Below, piece by piece: positions 1 through 6,452 of a DNA stretch of 14,566 nucleotides. Each line of letters starts with the position of its first letter. Position 1 is the stretch's first letter. Source of the DNA: an uncultured Peptococcaceae bacterium (lineage in GTDB: Bacteria > Bacillota > Desulfotomaculia > Desulfotomaculales > Desulfallaceae); contig CAJYBN010000050.1 of assembly GCA_913064925.1 (NCBI GenBank), forward strand, positions 1 to 14,566. Reading direction: 5' to 3'. Position numbers and translations under genes: made by a program. The notes beneath the pieces were generated by a model. The model did not search any database. It had not been told where the DNA came from and saw only the letters and a list, made by a program, of their open reading frames with translations.

Positions 1-685
1 TGACGCATATATCGGCCAGCTTTCTATAAATGGCCTCCTCAGCTCCCGGTTTCGGCCGCCAACTATATACCACCATCCCGTTCCGCTTGTCGGGGTAAAA
101 GTACCGTTCCCGGTACCCGGTGACCGTCCTCCCCAGTCTTTCACCTTGGTCCAGGAGATAGATTTGCGCCCACAGGTCTATCAAGCCGTTTGGCGCCGGC
201 GTCCCAGTCAGCCCGACAATCCGTTTTATCAGCGGCCGTACTTTTTGCAGCGCCCTGAACCGCCGGGCCTTCGGTGACTTGAAGCTGGACAGCTCGTCCA
301 CTATCACCATGTCAAAAGGCCAGTGCTTGCCGTAATAGTTAACCAACCACTCGACGTTTTCCCGGTTTATCACGTATATGTCGGCGTCAATGGCCAGGGC
401 GGCAATACGCTTTCGCTCGGATCCCAGCACTTTGGATATTCTCAGATAACGCAGGTGGTCCCATTTTTCCGCCTCACGGCTCCAGGTGTCCTCCGCCACC
501 CGCAGGGGCGCTATTACCAGCACCCGGCTGACTTCAAACCGGTCATGAAGCAGTTCAGCTGCCGCGGTCAGCGCACAAACCGTTTTGCCTTAACCTAAGC
601 CCATATCCATCAGGAGACCTACTGCCGGTTGTTCTAAAATTTTTTTTATGGCATAGGTTTGATACCTGTGGGGTATGAACTTCAC
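1..685 (-). pseudogene. SNF2-family helicase, partial at window edge, with in-frame stop in Walker A
   Basis: The frame starts at GTG 685 and runs off the left edge (228 codons visible). It encodes an SNF2-type ATPase of the kind usually found after VRR-NUC in Firmicutes phages. Visible parts are the Q-motif-like start KFIPHRYQTYAIKKIL, Walker A at codons 28-35, motif Ia (LVIAPLRV, 56-63), motif II (VDEL, 129-132) and motif III (LTGTPAPN, 159-166). Codon 32 is TAA (590-592), splitting Walker A as MGLG-stop-GKT. Removing GGTTAA restores the family consensus MGLGKT, so a 6-nt insertion is the simplest lesion; CAA to TAA is the alternative. The other 196 codons after the stop are open and well conserved in style. 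The GTG overlaps the HNH stop by 4 nt (GTGA), behind GGAGG. No ATP-binding product is expected without readthrough. The C-terminal helicase domain is outside the window. Confidence 0.85.
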
Positions 686-1221
686 TTTGGCATCACCTCC
701 CGCTTCAAAACCGTACCGTGAAAGAATTTCTCTTCTTTAATGTGCCAAGCCGCATGCTCCTTTTGCGAAGAAAACACCATTAAGTTTTCTGGGCTGTTGT
801 TACGAATGTTTCCGTCAATATGATGCACTACTTCTCCTGGAAGCAACGCCCTGCCTAACATTTGCTCTGCAACAACCCTGTGGGTGTGCCTGCCAAAAGT
901 TTTTGTGTACGTTTTACCCTCACCTGAATTTAAATGCGCTTTTCTGATCTTTGCTCTAACTTCAGGGCGTTTTGCGGGATTAGCTACTTGATTTTTAAAT
1001 TTAGTATTACAACTGTGACTGCAAAACCTATTTCCAGACCTCTTTGCCAAAGATGGAGATAACAAAAATTCCTTGCCACAATAGAAACAGGACACTTTTA
1101 CTTTGTTTCGGCCCTTAAATGCCCAGTAACAACTACGGCTACAAAATGTATTTTTCTGTTTTGCTACTTTGTATGGCTTCACTGAAAATTCTTTTCCGCA
1201 CCATGCACAATTTACTTTCAT
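682..1221 (-). CDS. HNH endonuclease with two N-terminal zinc fingers
   Basis: This 179-residue protein is probably a free-standing HNH homing-type nuclease. Two tandem zinc-finger units lie at the N-terminus, C5-C8/C27-C31 and C45-C48/C67-C71, likely for DNA binding. A short basic linker follows. The HNH (ββα-metal) core spans about residues 110-160: the VHHIDGN segment with H133/H134, N146 in PENL, and H156/H160 in the closing helix. The ATG overlaps the VRR-NUC stop by 4 nt (ATGA), with GAGGT about 9 nt upstream. Its own stop overlaps the helicase start by 4 nt (GTGA). The gene looks more AT-rich than its neighbours and sits between VRR-NUC and an SNF2 helicase, genes often adjacent in related phages, which suggests later acquisition. 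The target is unknown. The domain call is firm; a homing role is inference. Confidence 0.88.
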   Translation of the reverse strand: MKVNCAWCGKEFSVKPYKVAKQKNTFCSRSCYWAFKGRNKVKVSCFYCGKEFLLSPSLAKRSGNRFCSHSCNTKFKNQVANPAKRPEVRAKIRKAHLNSGEGKTYTKTFGRHTHRVVAEQMLGRALLPGEVVHHIDGNIRNNSPENLMVFSSQKEHAAWHIKEEKFFHGTVLKREVMPK

Positions 1222-1502
1222 GCACCGAATACCTCCGCAATAAACCTATTTATAGCCGGAATGGAATCCAGGCAGTAAACTTGAAAACCCATTGCCTGAA
1301 GTTCCGCCGCTCTTTTTGCTTGAAGCGGCGTCAGTTTTTCACCCGGGGCTTTCAGTTCCACGAATACCGCCCGAGCTCCGGGAAGCAGGACGAGGCGGTC
1401 CGGCACCCCGCGCATACCCGGGGTGATAAATTTCAGGGCCTTGCCGCCACGTTTTTCAACTTCGTTTTTGAATCGACGTTCCAGACGTCTTTCGTTCATC
1501 AT
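1218..1502 (-). CDS. VRR-NUC domain nuclease
   Basis: This small nuclease of the VRR-NUC (PD-(D/E)XK) family has the typical phage stand-alone length. Numbered from this start, the catalytic elements are D35 in GVPDR, E49 and K51 in VELKA, and Q61 in the following helix. The family cleaves branched or structured DNA (eukaryotic FAN1 carries the same domain), and phage versions sit beside an SNF2 helicase, as here. Three ATG codons are available at 1508, 1502 and 1499. The GAGGG ribosome binding site at 1509-1513 touches the first, so 1502 (6-nt spacing) or 1499 is more likely; 1502 gives 94 residues. It is the first gene left of the repeat-rich non-coding region, so its leader contains the palindrome at 1552-1569. 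The stop overlaps the HNH start (ATGA). Confidence 0.9.
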   Translation of the reverse strand: MMNERRLERRFKNEVEKRGGKALKFITPGMRGVPDRLVLLPGARAVFVELKAPGEKLTPLQAKRAAELQAMGFQVYCLDSIPAINRFIAEVFGA

Positions 1503-1551
1503 TTTCATCCCTCGCTAAAATTTCAGCGGTTGCCGAGGTAGCCGTTTTTTC

Positions 1552-1589
1552 TATACACGCGCGTGTATATAGCGTGTATAGCGTATATA
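1552..1589. repeat. 18-bp perfect palindrome followed by direct repeats
   Basis: TATACACGC at 1552-1560 is followed directly by its reverse complement GCGTGTATA at 1561-1569, making a perfect 18-bp palindrome. GCGTGTATA recurs at 1572-1580 and as GCGTATATA at 1581-1589. The spacing (11 nt, then 9 nt) puts the copies roughly one helical turn apart. It lies in the leader of the VRR-NUC gene and at the edge of the AT-rich tract. A dimeric repressor operator or an initiator-binding site would both fit; neither can be chosen from sequence. Confidence 0.6.
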
Positions 1590-1616
1590 TGTATATATTT
1601 TTTTATATTTTTATTT

Positions 1617-1645
1617 GCTATAATTAGTATCGGCAACCTTGGCAA
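1617..1645 (-). promoter_or_regulatory. Possible sigma-70-type promoter for the VRR-NUC gene
   Basis: On the minus strand, TTGCCA (1645-1640) and TATAGC (1622-1617) are separated by 17 nt, matching the -35 consensus at 5 of 6 and the -10 at 4 of 6 positions. The -35 is embedded in repeat units, so the match may be fortuitous. A transcript from here would have a leader of roughly 100 nt including the palindrome. The AT-rich setting produces many chance -10-like words, so support is weak. Confidence 0.25.
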
Positions 1646-1898
1646 CTTAATAGCTTAACCCTTGGTATTACTGCGTTTATCCGGTTGCCGATTATCGGCA
1701 ACCTCGGCAACTTCTCTTTATAATTTCTATAATTTCGGCAACTGCAAAAATCTCGGCAACCTCGGCAACCTCGGCAACCTCGGCAACTTTTTAGGCCTCG
1801 GCAACCGGTATCGGCAACCGCTATTTTCTATAATTTTTATTTTTGTTTAAGTATCGGCAACCTCGGCAACCGAGTATCGGTTACCAGCATCGGTTACT
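1630..1898. repeat. Iteron-like array of the 9-nt unit TCGGCAACC
   Basis: Plus-strand units begin at 1630, 1639 (TTGGCAACT, variant), 1695, 1704, 1735, 1753, 1762, 1771, 1780, 1798, 1811, 1854 and 1863. Twelve of the thirteen share the exact core TCGGCAAC, and the ninth base is C or T. Inverted copies lie at 1683-1691 and, outside this span, at 1528-1538. Two decayed copies (TCGGTTACC 1877-1885, TCGGTTACT 1890-1898) run into the stop codon of the VirE-type gene. Units at 1753-1788 are four perfect head-to-tail copies; elsewhere they come as pairs or singles separated by AT-rich spacers with the shared word CTATAATT. Unlike CRISPR, there are no uniform spacers. Binding sites for a replication initiator are the best reading. 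Confidence 0.85.
1683..1703. repeat. Perfect 9-bp inverted repeat built from two repeat units
   Basis: GGTTGCCGA (1683-1691) and TCGGCAACC (1695-1703) are exact reverse complements separated by TTA. In single-stranded DNA or RNA this forms a GC-rich 9-bp stem with a 3-nt loop. No T-tract follows on either strand, so it is not a standard intrinsic terminator. It is one of two places where the repeat unit is inverted. Confidence 0.75.
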
Positions 1899-4356
1899 GC
1901 TTTTCTGATGTTTCAAGTTCCGGTAATTGTCTTGATCCACTCCGGATATACGCTCTTTGCGCTCCATAAAGTTTAAATTTCATTTTTCCGTCCCGGTTAC
2001 CGGTGTATTTTTCCCACCCATCAATCTGTCGCATCAACCCGTGCAGTTCATCTATTTCATGCCGTTTGATGGTCGCTAAATCCTTTCCGAAAAGCTCGCA
2101 CCATATTTCAGCGATACAAACCCGGTCACGCCGTACGGTCCCATCCCGGGCCTGGCCAAAATCGCCGCCGTGGATATACATCCTCCGTTCACTCAGGCTT
2201 TTTTCCTCCCAGTCTTCCGGTAGCGGCATGTCCAGGTATTCCTTGATCATGCCCAGCCGTTCATCGGCCTCCATAGCCAGTTTCTGCTGTTCCTGCGCTT
2301 CCACCGCGGCTTTCCCTTCCAGGTAAAGTTTCTCCCCGTCTTTCCACGCCTGCAATGCCTCGGCCCATATCTGATCCACCGTATAGTCATTCATGGTCCA
2401 CGGGGCTCTGTCCGGCGACGTTCCTTTAACCGTAACCGGCCAAAAACGCCTGTTACCGGTACTGTCCCGCAGGAATCCGGTGTCATTGTTGGTGCTGCCA
2501 ACGATTATGCACTGCCTTGGGTGTTCCACCGTGCGCCGGCCGAATGACGGCCGGTATATATCGCGCTGCCGGCTCAAGAAAGACTTGACCGCTTCCACTT
2601 CGGCTTTTCTAATCCCCGCCAGCTCGCTGATTTCAAGAATCCAGTATCCCTGCAGTTTTTCAGCTGCTGTTTTATCTTTTGTATCGTTCATGCTGAGCGA
2701 ATCGTTGAACCACTTGCCGGCGAGCCGGGCGAACAGGGTGCTTTTCCCTATTCCCTGCGGACCCACCAGTACCAGCATGTAGTCAAATTTACATCCCGGC
2801 TGCATTACCCTGGCCACGGCCGCCACGAAAGTTTTCCTGGTTACGGCCCGGACGTAGACGGAATCCTCCGCGCCCAGGTAGTCGATTAGCAGTTCCTCCA
2901 GCCTCGGTATGCCGTCCCACTCCGGCAGGCCTTTCAGGTATTCGCGGACTGGGTGGAAAGACCGCTCGTGACTCACGGCGGCCAGGGCGTCATGCAGCTT
3001 GGTCGGGGTCCAAATCTTATAAACCTTCTCTAAATAAACCCGCAGCGCGGCGTCGTCGTCATCGCTCCAGTCGGGCCCCTTCCAGTCCTCCGGCCTGCGC
3101 CAGGGAACCGGCTTATTAAGCGCGATCGCCCCCCGGTGGGCATTGTACGCTATCCCCTGCAGGTTCGGGTCGTGCCGCAGTATCAGTACCAGGTTGCCCA
3201 GGGAAGGGGTTATTTCACCTTTTTTGTTGAATTCCAGGCGTGTGGTCCAGTCGGCTTCTCCGAAGTCCTTCTGGACCTGGTTTAACCTCTCTTCAATTAA
3301 GGTACGCTTCACCCGCTCATCGTTCTGGCAGAATTCCTGCATGGCCAGGTACGACGGCAGTTTTACTGTCGGCGTTCCCGGCGCCGCGTCCTCATCCAGG
3401 GCCCCGAATTTATGCAGCCTCACCAGGTCAAAAGCGTTTACCAGCTTGCCGCTGATGGGGTCAGTGCCGTGGTGGCTGTAAGCAAACGTGTCATTGTCAT
3501 AGACCACCAGGCCGCCGGCGGTGGAGCCCGGCAGGTAAGTGTACCGCCCTTCGCCCGCCGGGCCGTAAATATCGCTCAGAAAAGTTTCTATGGCTTCGGA
3601 AATTGAATATGTGCGGCAGAACGCCCCAACTATCCCTGGTTTTGTCAGTGGGTCCCCTTGCTTGTCCGCCAGTTTTTGCCGCTTTTGCTGCGCCCGGGAC
3701 GACTCCGGCCAGTATGACGGGTCCCGCCAGTCCGGGTAACGGGCTAAAATCTCGTCGGGATCCAGCCAGGGGGCGTCCAGGAATTTAAAGACGTACTCCC
3801 CGTCCGAAGATGTGGAAGGCCAGTACATGAGCCTGTGCGGCTCGTAGGTGGTGTCGTCAAAGAAATCAATTCCCAGGTCGGCCGCAATGCGCCGGGCTAC
3901 GGCCGGATATTCATCCGGGGTGATGGGCCGGGTCAGGGGTATTACCAGGCGCAGGCGCGGGTTCTGGGGGCTGTGCGCGTGAGTGGAATACATCACGCAC
4001 GCACAGCCCAGCATGGTCTCCACGGATGCCCAGAGATCACCCTTTGCGTAGTCCGCGTCCAGCGTGATCAGCTGGCGCCAGACCACGTTATCTGCTTTTC
4101 TCCGGCCGCCTTTCAGGATGCCACCTACAAAGCCGCCCACGTCCTTGATTTGCCCCTGCTGGGCCTTGGACATCTTTTTGTATTCCTCGTAGGTCTCCCC
4201 GGTCCGGGTAGTCCGGGAGAGCCTGTCCACCAGCTGGGACCAGAGCATTTCCCGGTTTTTCCACTCGGTTTCTTTACGGCTGCGGCCCGTGGCAATGGTG
4301 AGAGCACCGTCGTACTTTATTTTAGGTCGGGCTTGTTTGTTAGCATCTTTCAACAC
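1894..4356 (-). CDS. VirE/VapE-type primase-helicase (replication protein)
   Basis: This 820-residue protein is probably the phage replicative primase-helicase. The N-terminal part (about 90-210) resembles an archaeo-eukaryotic primase (AEP) domain: LITLDADY with D100/D102, STHAHS with H126/H128, and HRLMYWP at 174-180. The middle (about 240-470) is less clear. The C-terminal VirE ATPase has Walker A GPQGIGKST (532-540), Walker B WILEISEL (572-579), the sensor STNN (621-624) and an arginine-finger segment GNRRFWP (634-640). The GTG at 4356 is preceded by AAGGA at about 7 nt, and the next codon TTG is an alternative start. It overlaps the upstream gene by 17 nt. Its stop lies in a decayed copy of the repeat array, suggesting it binds and opens that region; this is inference. 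The VirE call is firm, the AEP assignment moderate. Confidence 0.9.
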   Translation of the reverse strand: MLKDANKQARPKIKYDGALTIATGRSRKETEWKNREMLWSQLVDRLSRTTRTGETYEEYKKMSKAQQGQIKDVGGFVGGILKGGRRKADNVVWRQLITLDADYAKGDLWASVETMLGCACVMYSTHAHSPQNPRLRLVIPLTRPITPDEYPAVARRIAADLGIDFFDDTTYEPHRLMYWPSTSSDGEYVFKFLDAPWLDPDEILARYPDWRDPSYWPESSRAQQKRQKLADKQGDPLTKPGIVGAFCRTYSISEAIETFLSDIYGPAGEGRYTYLPGSTAGGLVVYDNDTFAYSHHGTDPISGKLVNAFDLVRLHKFGALDEDAAPGTPTVKLPSYLAMQEFCQNDERVKRTLIEERLNQVQKDFGEADWTTRLEFNKKGEITPSLGNLVLILRHDPNLQGIAYNAHRGAIALNKPVPWRRPEDWKGPDWSDDDDAALRVYLEKVYKIWTPTKLHDALAAVSHERSFHPVREYLKGLPEWDGIPRLEELLIDYLGAEDSVYVRAVTRKTFVAAVARVMQPGCKFDYMLVLVGPQGIGKSTLFARLAGKWFNDSLSMNDTKDKTAAEKLQGYWILEISELAGIRKAEVEAVKSFLSRQRDIYRPSFGRRTVEHPRQCIIVGSTNNDTGFLRDSTGNRRFWPVTVKGTSPDRAPWTMNDYTVDQIWAEALQAWKDGEKLYLEGKAAVEAQEQQKLAMEADERLGMIKEYLDMPLPEDWEEKSLSERRMYIHGGDFGQARDGTVRRDRVCIAEIWCELFGKDLATIKRHEIDELHGLMRQIDGWEKYTGNRDGKMKFKLYGAQRAYIRSGSRQLPELETSEKQ

Positions 4357-4792
4357 CCGTCATCCTTTCGCATGCTGTGGTTCTTGTTTGGCAAAATTTT
4401 TCACACATGCTCTTTAGTTTTTTCCAGCTGCAACCCATTAAGCCAATTGGAACCCAATCTGGATGAGTAGTTTTCTGAATTAATTGTTTAGCTTCTTTTG
4501 TTTCTAAAAGCCGTTTAAATTCTGGTACCCAAAGGCCTCCTAGAATAAAAACTTTAACCACTGCATTCCAAAATTGGTGAGGTGGATATTTTCTTCTCCA
4601 TACAGTGTTTAAGTAGGTTATCCTTAGCACCGCACCCCAATGGCTACCTATACAAATCACATTTGCTATTTCTTCTTTGGTGGGCCATTTATTGCTATGA
4701 AACCATTCATGTTTTATTTTTAGATATTCTTCATATCCGATTTCAGGGATGATTATTTTACTCAATTCCAGCATAATTGCTTGATAATCCAT
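4340..4792 (-). CDS. Uncharacterised protein, AT-rich gene
   Basis: I do not recognise this protein. From ATG 4792 it has 150 residues; the frame stays open up to GTG 4855, inside ThyX, giving 171. Neither start has a strong ribosome binding site; 4792 avoids a 23-nt overlap with ThyX. The sequence is rich in Trp, Lys and Ile, with several Trp-containing short motifs (HEWFHSNKWPTKEEI, SHWGAV, TVWRRKYPP) and five Cys near the C-terminus without a clear zinc pattern. A hydrophobic stretch (FWNAVVKVFILGGLWV) is short and more likely a buried helix than a membrane anchor. Base composition is clearly more AT-rich than the VirE gene it overlaps by 17 nt at its 3' end. It could be a recently acquired accessory gene. 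Its position in the operon supports it being real. Confidence 0.6.
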   Translation of the reverse strand: MDYQAIMLELSKIIIPEIGYEEYLKIKHEWFHSNKWPTKEEIANVICIGSHWGAVLRITYLNTVWRRKYPPHQFWNAVVKVFILGGLWVPEFKRLLETKEAKQLIQKTTHPDWVPIGLMGCSWKKLKSMCEKFCQTRTTACERMTGVERC

Positions 4793-4832
4793 ATAAGCGT
4801 CCCACTTTAAACGTAATATTACAAACCATGTA

Positions 4833-5495
4833 TTATTTTTTATCAACTTTCCCACAAGACTTAATCTCTGGGCAACGTTGCAGCCAGTAACATTTTGGCT
4901 GTAAGTATCCGGCTAGCTTTGGGCTCACTTCCTTAACAGCATCTTTCATCCGGCCAACCAGTTCCCGTATCTCCCACTGGGCCCGGCTGCACAGGCGCTC
5001 TTTTGCCAGGTCAATCAGGGCGTGGTAATTGATTGAAACATGAATACTTGAACAGCAGGCGTTCGGTAATACAAATCTTGCGTCCTCAGTTGGTACGCCT
5101 AGCTCAATAAGTTGTTCATATGCCGCCTGGGCTGCCATCATAGCCCGTTTATAGATGATTTGAGCTGGAGCACCACAATAAGTAAAATGCTTTGGGTGAT
5201 TCTCAATACTCGGCGGAGTAACATATTGAAAGCCATCCTCGTTATATTTCACATGCCGTTGTGACTCCTGGGCGAAGGCCACACCCACTCGTTTTCTAAC
5301 CAACTGATGAGTCAATGCTCGGCTTACTCCCGATATTTCAAAGTTAAACGTTGCGAATTCCAGCGGCGTCCAGTGGCCGGCCTGGATGATGTGATCCAGG
5401 ATTTCCTCCCGGGGAACAGACTGCCAGCAGTTGGCCGCGGCCTGGACGATGGCCTGTTCTGGGTTCGGTGTGTAATTAATCAATTTAACTTGCAT
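4833..5495 (-). CDS. thyX: Flavin-dependent thymidylate synthase
   Basis: ThyX methylates dUMP to dTMP with FAD, NADPH and methylene-tetrahydrofolate, acting as a homotetramer in the cytoplasm. The 220-residue length is normal. Family features include HWTPLEFATFNFEI (41-54), SRALTHQLVRKR (58-69), FAQESQR (74-80), R140 and SRAQWEIR (170-177), the last contributing to the dUMP site. The signature usually reads RHRX7S; here it is RKR (67-69) with Ser78 one position further, so both the His and the spacing differ. The C-terminal Cys cluster (C202, C208, C214) resembles tails of clostridial ThyX proteins. The ATG at 5495 follows GGGGGT and overlaps the kinase reading frame by 11 nt. Together with dCMP deaminase it supplies dTMP for phage DNA synthesis. 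Confidence 0.95.
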   Translation of the reverse strand: MQVKLINYTPNPEQAIVQAAANCWQSVPREEILDHIIQAGHWTPLEFATFNFEISGVSRALTHQLVRKRVGVAFAQESQRHVKYNEDGFQYVTPPSIENHPKHFTYCGAPAQIIYKRAMMAAQAAYEQLIELGVPTEDARFVLPNACCSSIHVSINYHALIDLAKERLCSRAQWEIRELVGRMKDAVKEVSPKLAGYLQPKCYWLQRCPEIKSCGKVDKK

Positions 5496-5990
5496 TTTTT
5501 ATTACCCCCAGGCTTTCCATAAGTAAATCAATTGACTTGTATAAATCTTCAATACTGCCGTCATTAAACAACTTGATATCAACATCTACATCATCTAGTT
5601 CTGTTTCGGAAACGTGATTCAATGTATTAGGATCAAAACTACCGTCCCTGTTTATTAACCGCTGCAGCCTGATACTTTCCGAGCATTTCACTTTAACCGG
5701 GATAAATCCGTTCTTTTTGGCAATTTTCAGCTCATTTTTATACCGGCAATCGGTAATAACGATGTTAAGATCGTAAATTTTTGAAATTCTCATCGCCTTG
5801 CGAATAACGTAATTTGTCCAGCAATCCTTATTTATTTCTCGCATTTTCATCCCGAGTTGCTGGAGCAGCGCTCTTGGTTTACCATTAACTTGTCAGCAAA
5901 GGCCATTTGAATGAACCTGTAATGTTGAGCAAGATATAATCCAACGGTATCTTTACCGGCACCCGCTTTGCCGAGTAGAATAATTTTCAA
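5485..5990 (-). pseudogene. Deoxynucleoside monophosphate kinase, frameshifted
   Basis: Phage dNMP kinases phosphorylate dNMPs to dNDPs. The N-terminal piece, TTG 5990 to TGA 5847-5849 (47 codons), carries the P-loop GKAGAGKDT at residues 7-15 and the FADKL segment. After FADKL this frame degenerates to a stop, while the -1 frame picks up GKPRALLQQLG and MKMREINKDCW, a typical kinase segment, and continues through VITDCRYKNE (about 5765-5735) to the stop at 5485. A TGA at about 5893 in the second frame bars simple merging, so the junction lies near 5875-5893. The region between FADKL and LLQQLG is also shorter than usual, so a small deletion of 3n+1 bases may be responsible. The 5' end overlaps dCMP deaminase by 38 nt; the 3' end overlaps thyX by 11 nt. 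The C-terminal part alone has an ATG (5850) but no P-loop. Confidence 0.82.
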
Positions 5991-6426
5991 CCAATACACC
6001 CCCGTTTTTCAAAATATCCATGGCCAGATCATCTGGATAAATATCTTCATACACCACCCGGCGGATCCCGGCGTTGACTAAAATCTTGGCGCATATAACG
6101 CACGGGAAACAGGTAACATATATTTCAGCCCCTTTGGTGTCCCGGCCGTGCAGGGCAGCCTGTATAATCACATTTTGTTCAGCATGGACCGCTCTACAGA
6201 TTTCATGACGTTCCCCGGACGGCACTTTCAATTCTTCACGCAGGCATTGCGTACAATGCGGCAGCCCGGTTGGGGCACCGTTATATCCTGTGGCAATGAT
6301 ATGCTTGTCCTTGACTAAAACAGCCCCAACCTTGCGCCGCAGACAGGTGGACCGGTTGGAAATCACCCGGGCTACCTGCATAAAAGTGTCGTCCCAACCC
6401 GGGCGGGTTAAACGATAAGCTTTCAT
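5953..6426 (-). CDS. dCMP deaminase
   Basis: This 157-residue zinc enzyme converts dCMP to dUMP, the substrate of the neighbouring ThyX. The catalytic zinc site is HAE at 81-83 (H81 ligand, E83 proton shuttle) plus C109 and C112 in PCVIC. Additional cysteines C28, C58, C61 and C77 fit the second, structural zinc site known in T4-type deaminases. The substrate-side motif GYNGAPTGLPHC lies at 47-58. The ATG at 6426 is preceded by GGAGTG with about 8-nt spacing. The last 38 nt also encode the start and P-loop of the dNMP kinase in another frame, a compact arrangement typical of phage operons. Family enzymes are often regulated by dCTP and dTTP; no regulatory residue can be assigned from sequence. 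Confidence 0.95.
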   Translation of the reverse strand: MKAYRLTRPGWDDTFMQVARVISNRSTCLRRKVGAVLVKDKHIIATGYNGAPTGLPHCTQCLREELKVPSGERHEICRAVHAEQNVIIQAALHGRDTKGAEIYVTCFPCVICAKILVNAGIRRVVYEDIYPDDLAMDILKNGGVLVENYSTRQSGCR

Positions 6427-6452
6427 AAATACACCACTCCGTAATATGGTGT

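Larger units (their letters stand above)
1509..1893. other. Non-coding repeat region, candidate replication origin
   Basis: No convincing gene lies in these 385 nt. The region holds a 9-nt repeat in both orientations (array about 1630-1871, one inverted copy at 1528-1538), a perfect hairpin at 1683-1703, an 18-bp palindrome at 1552-1569, direct copies of GCGTGTATA, and AT-rich tracts (about 1580-1628, 1713-1735, 1820-1853) that each contain CTATAATT. Repeated binding sites next to AT-rich DNA and a replication-initiator gene (the VirE-type primase-helicase ends at 1894) are the hallmark of iteron origins, as in satellite phage P4, whose α protein is a primase-helicase that binds its own iterons. 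The role here is inferred from architecture alone. A multi-operator regulatory region is the main alternative. Confidence 0.5.

Noticed and set aside
323..598. Plus-strand 91-codon frame
   Set aside because: It is the complement of the SNF2 helicase frame, whose conserved motifs are unmistakable on the minus strand.
1119..1541. Plus-strand 140-codon frame
   Set aside because: It lies opposite the HNH and VRR-NUC genes, which have clear motifs and coupled starts; the plus frame has no family signal.
1527..1550. Possible intrinsic terminator on the plus strand (imperfect stem then six T)
   Set aside because: The stem relies on G-U pairs, and no plus-strand gene to its left would use it.
1662..1850. 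Plus-strand 62-codon frame with repeated Leu-Gly-Asn residues
   Set aside because: It is simply the translation of the 9-nt repeat array. Because 9 is a multiple of 3 the frame stays open; there is no ribosome binding site or protein-like composition.
1630..1871. CRISPR array
   Set aside because: Units are only 9 nt, many are head to tail without spacers, other spacings are irregular and AT-rich, and no cas genes are present. The Cas4-like protein at the right end is a DUF2800 phage nuclease.
3835..4470. Plus-strand 211-codon frame
   Set aside because: It is antisense to the primase-helicase and the orphan gene. The high GC of the region keeps antisense frames open by chance.
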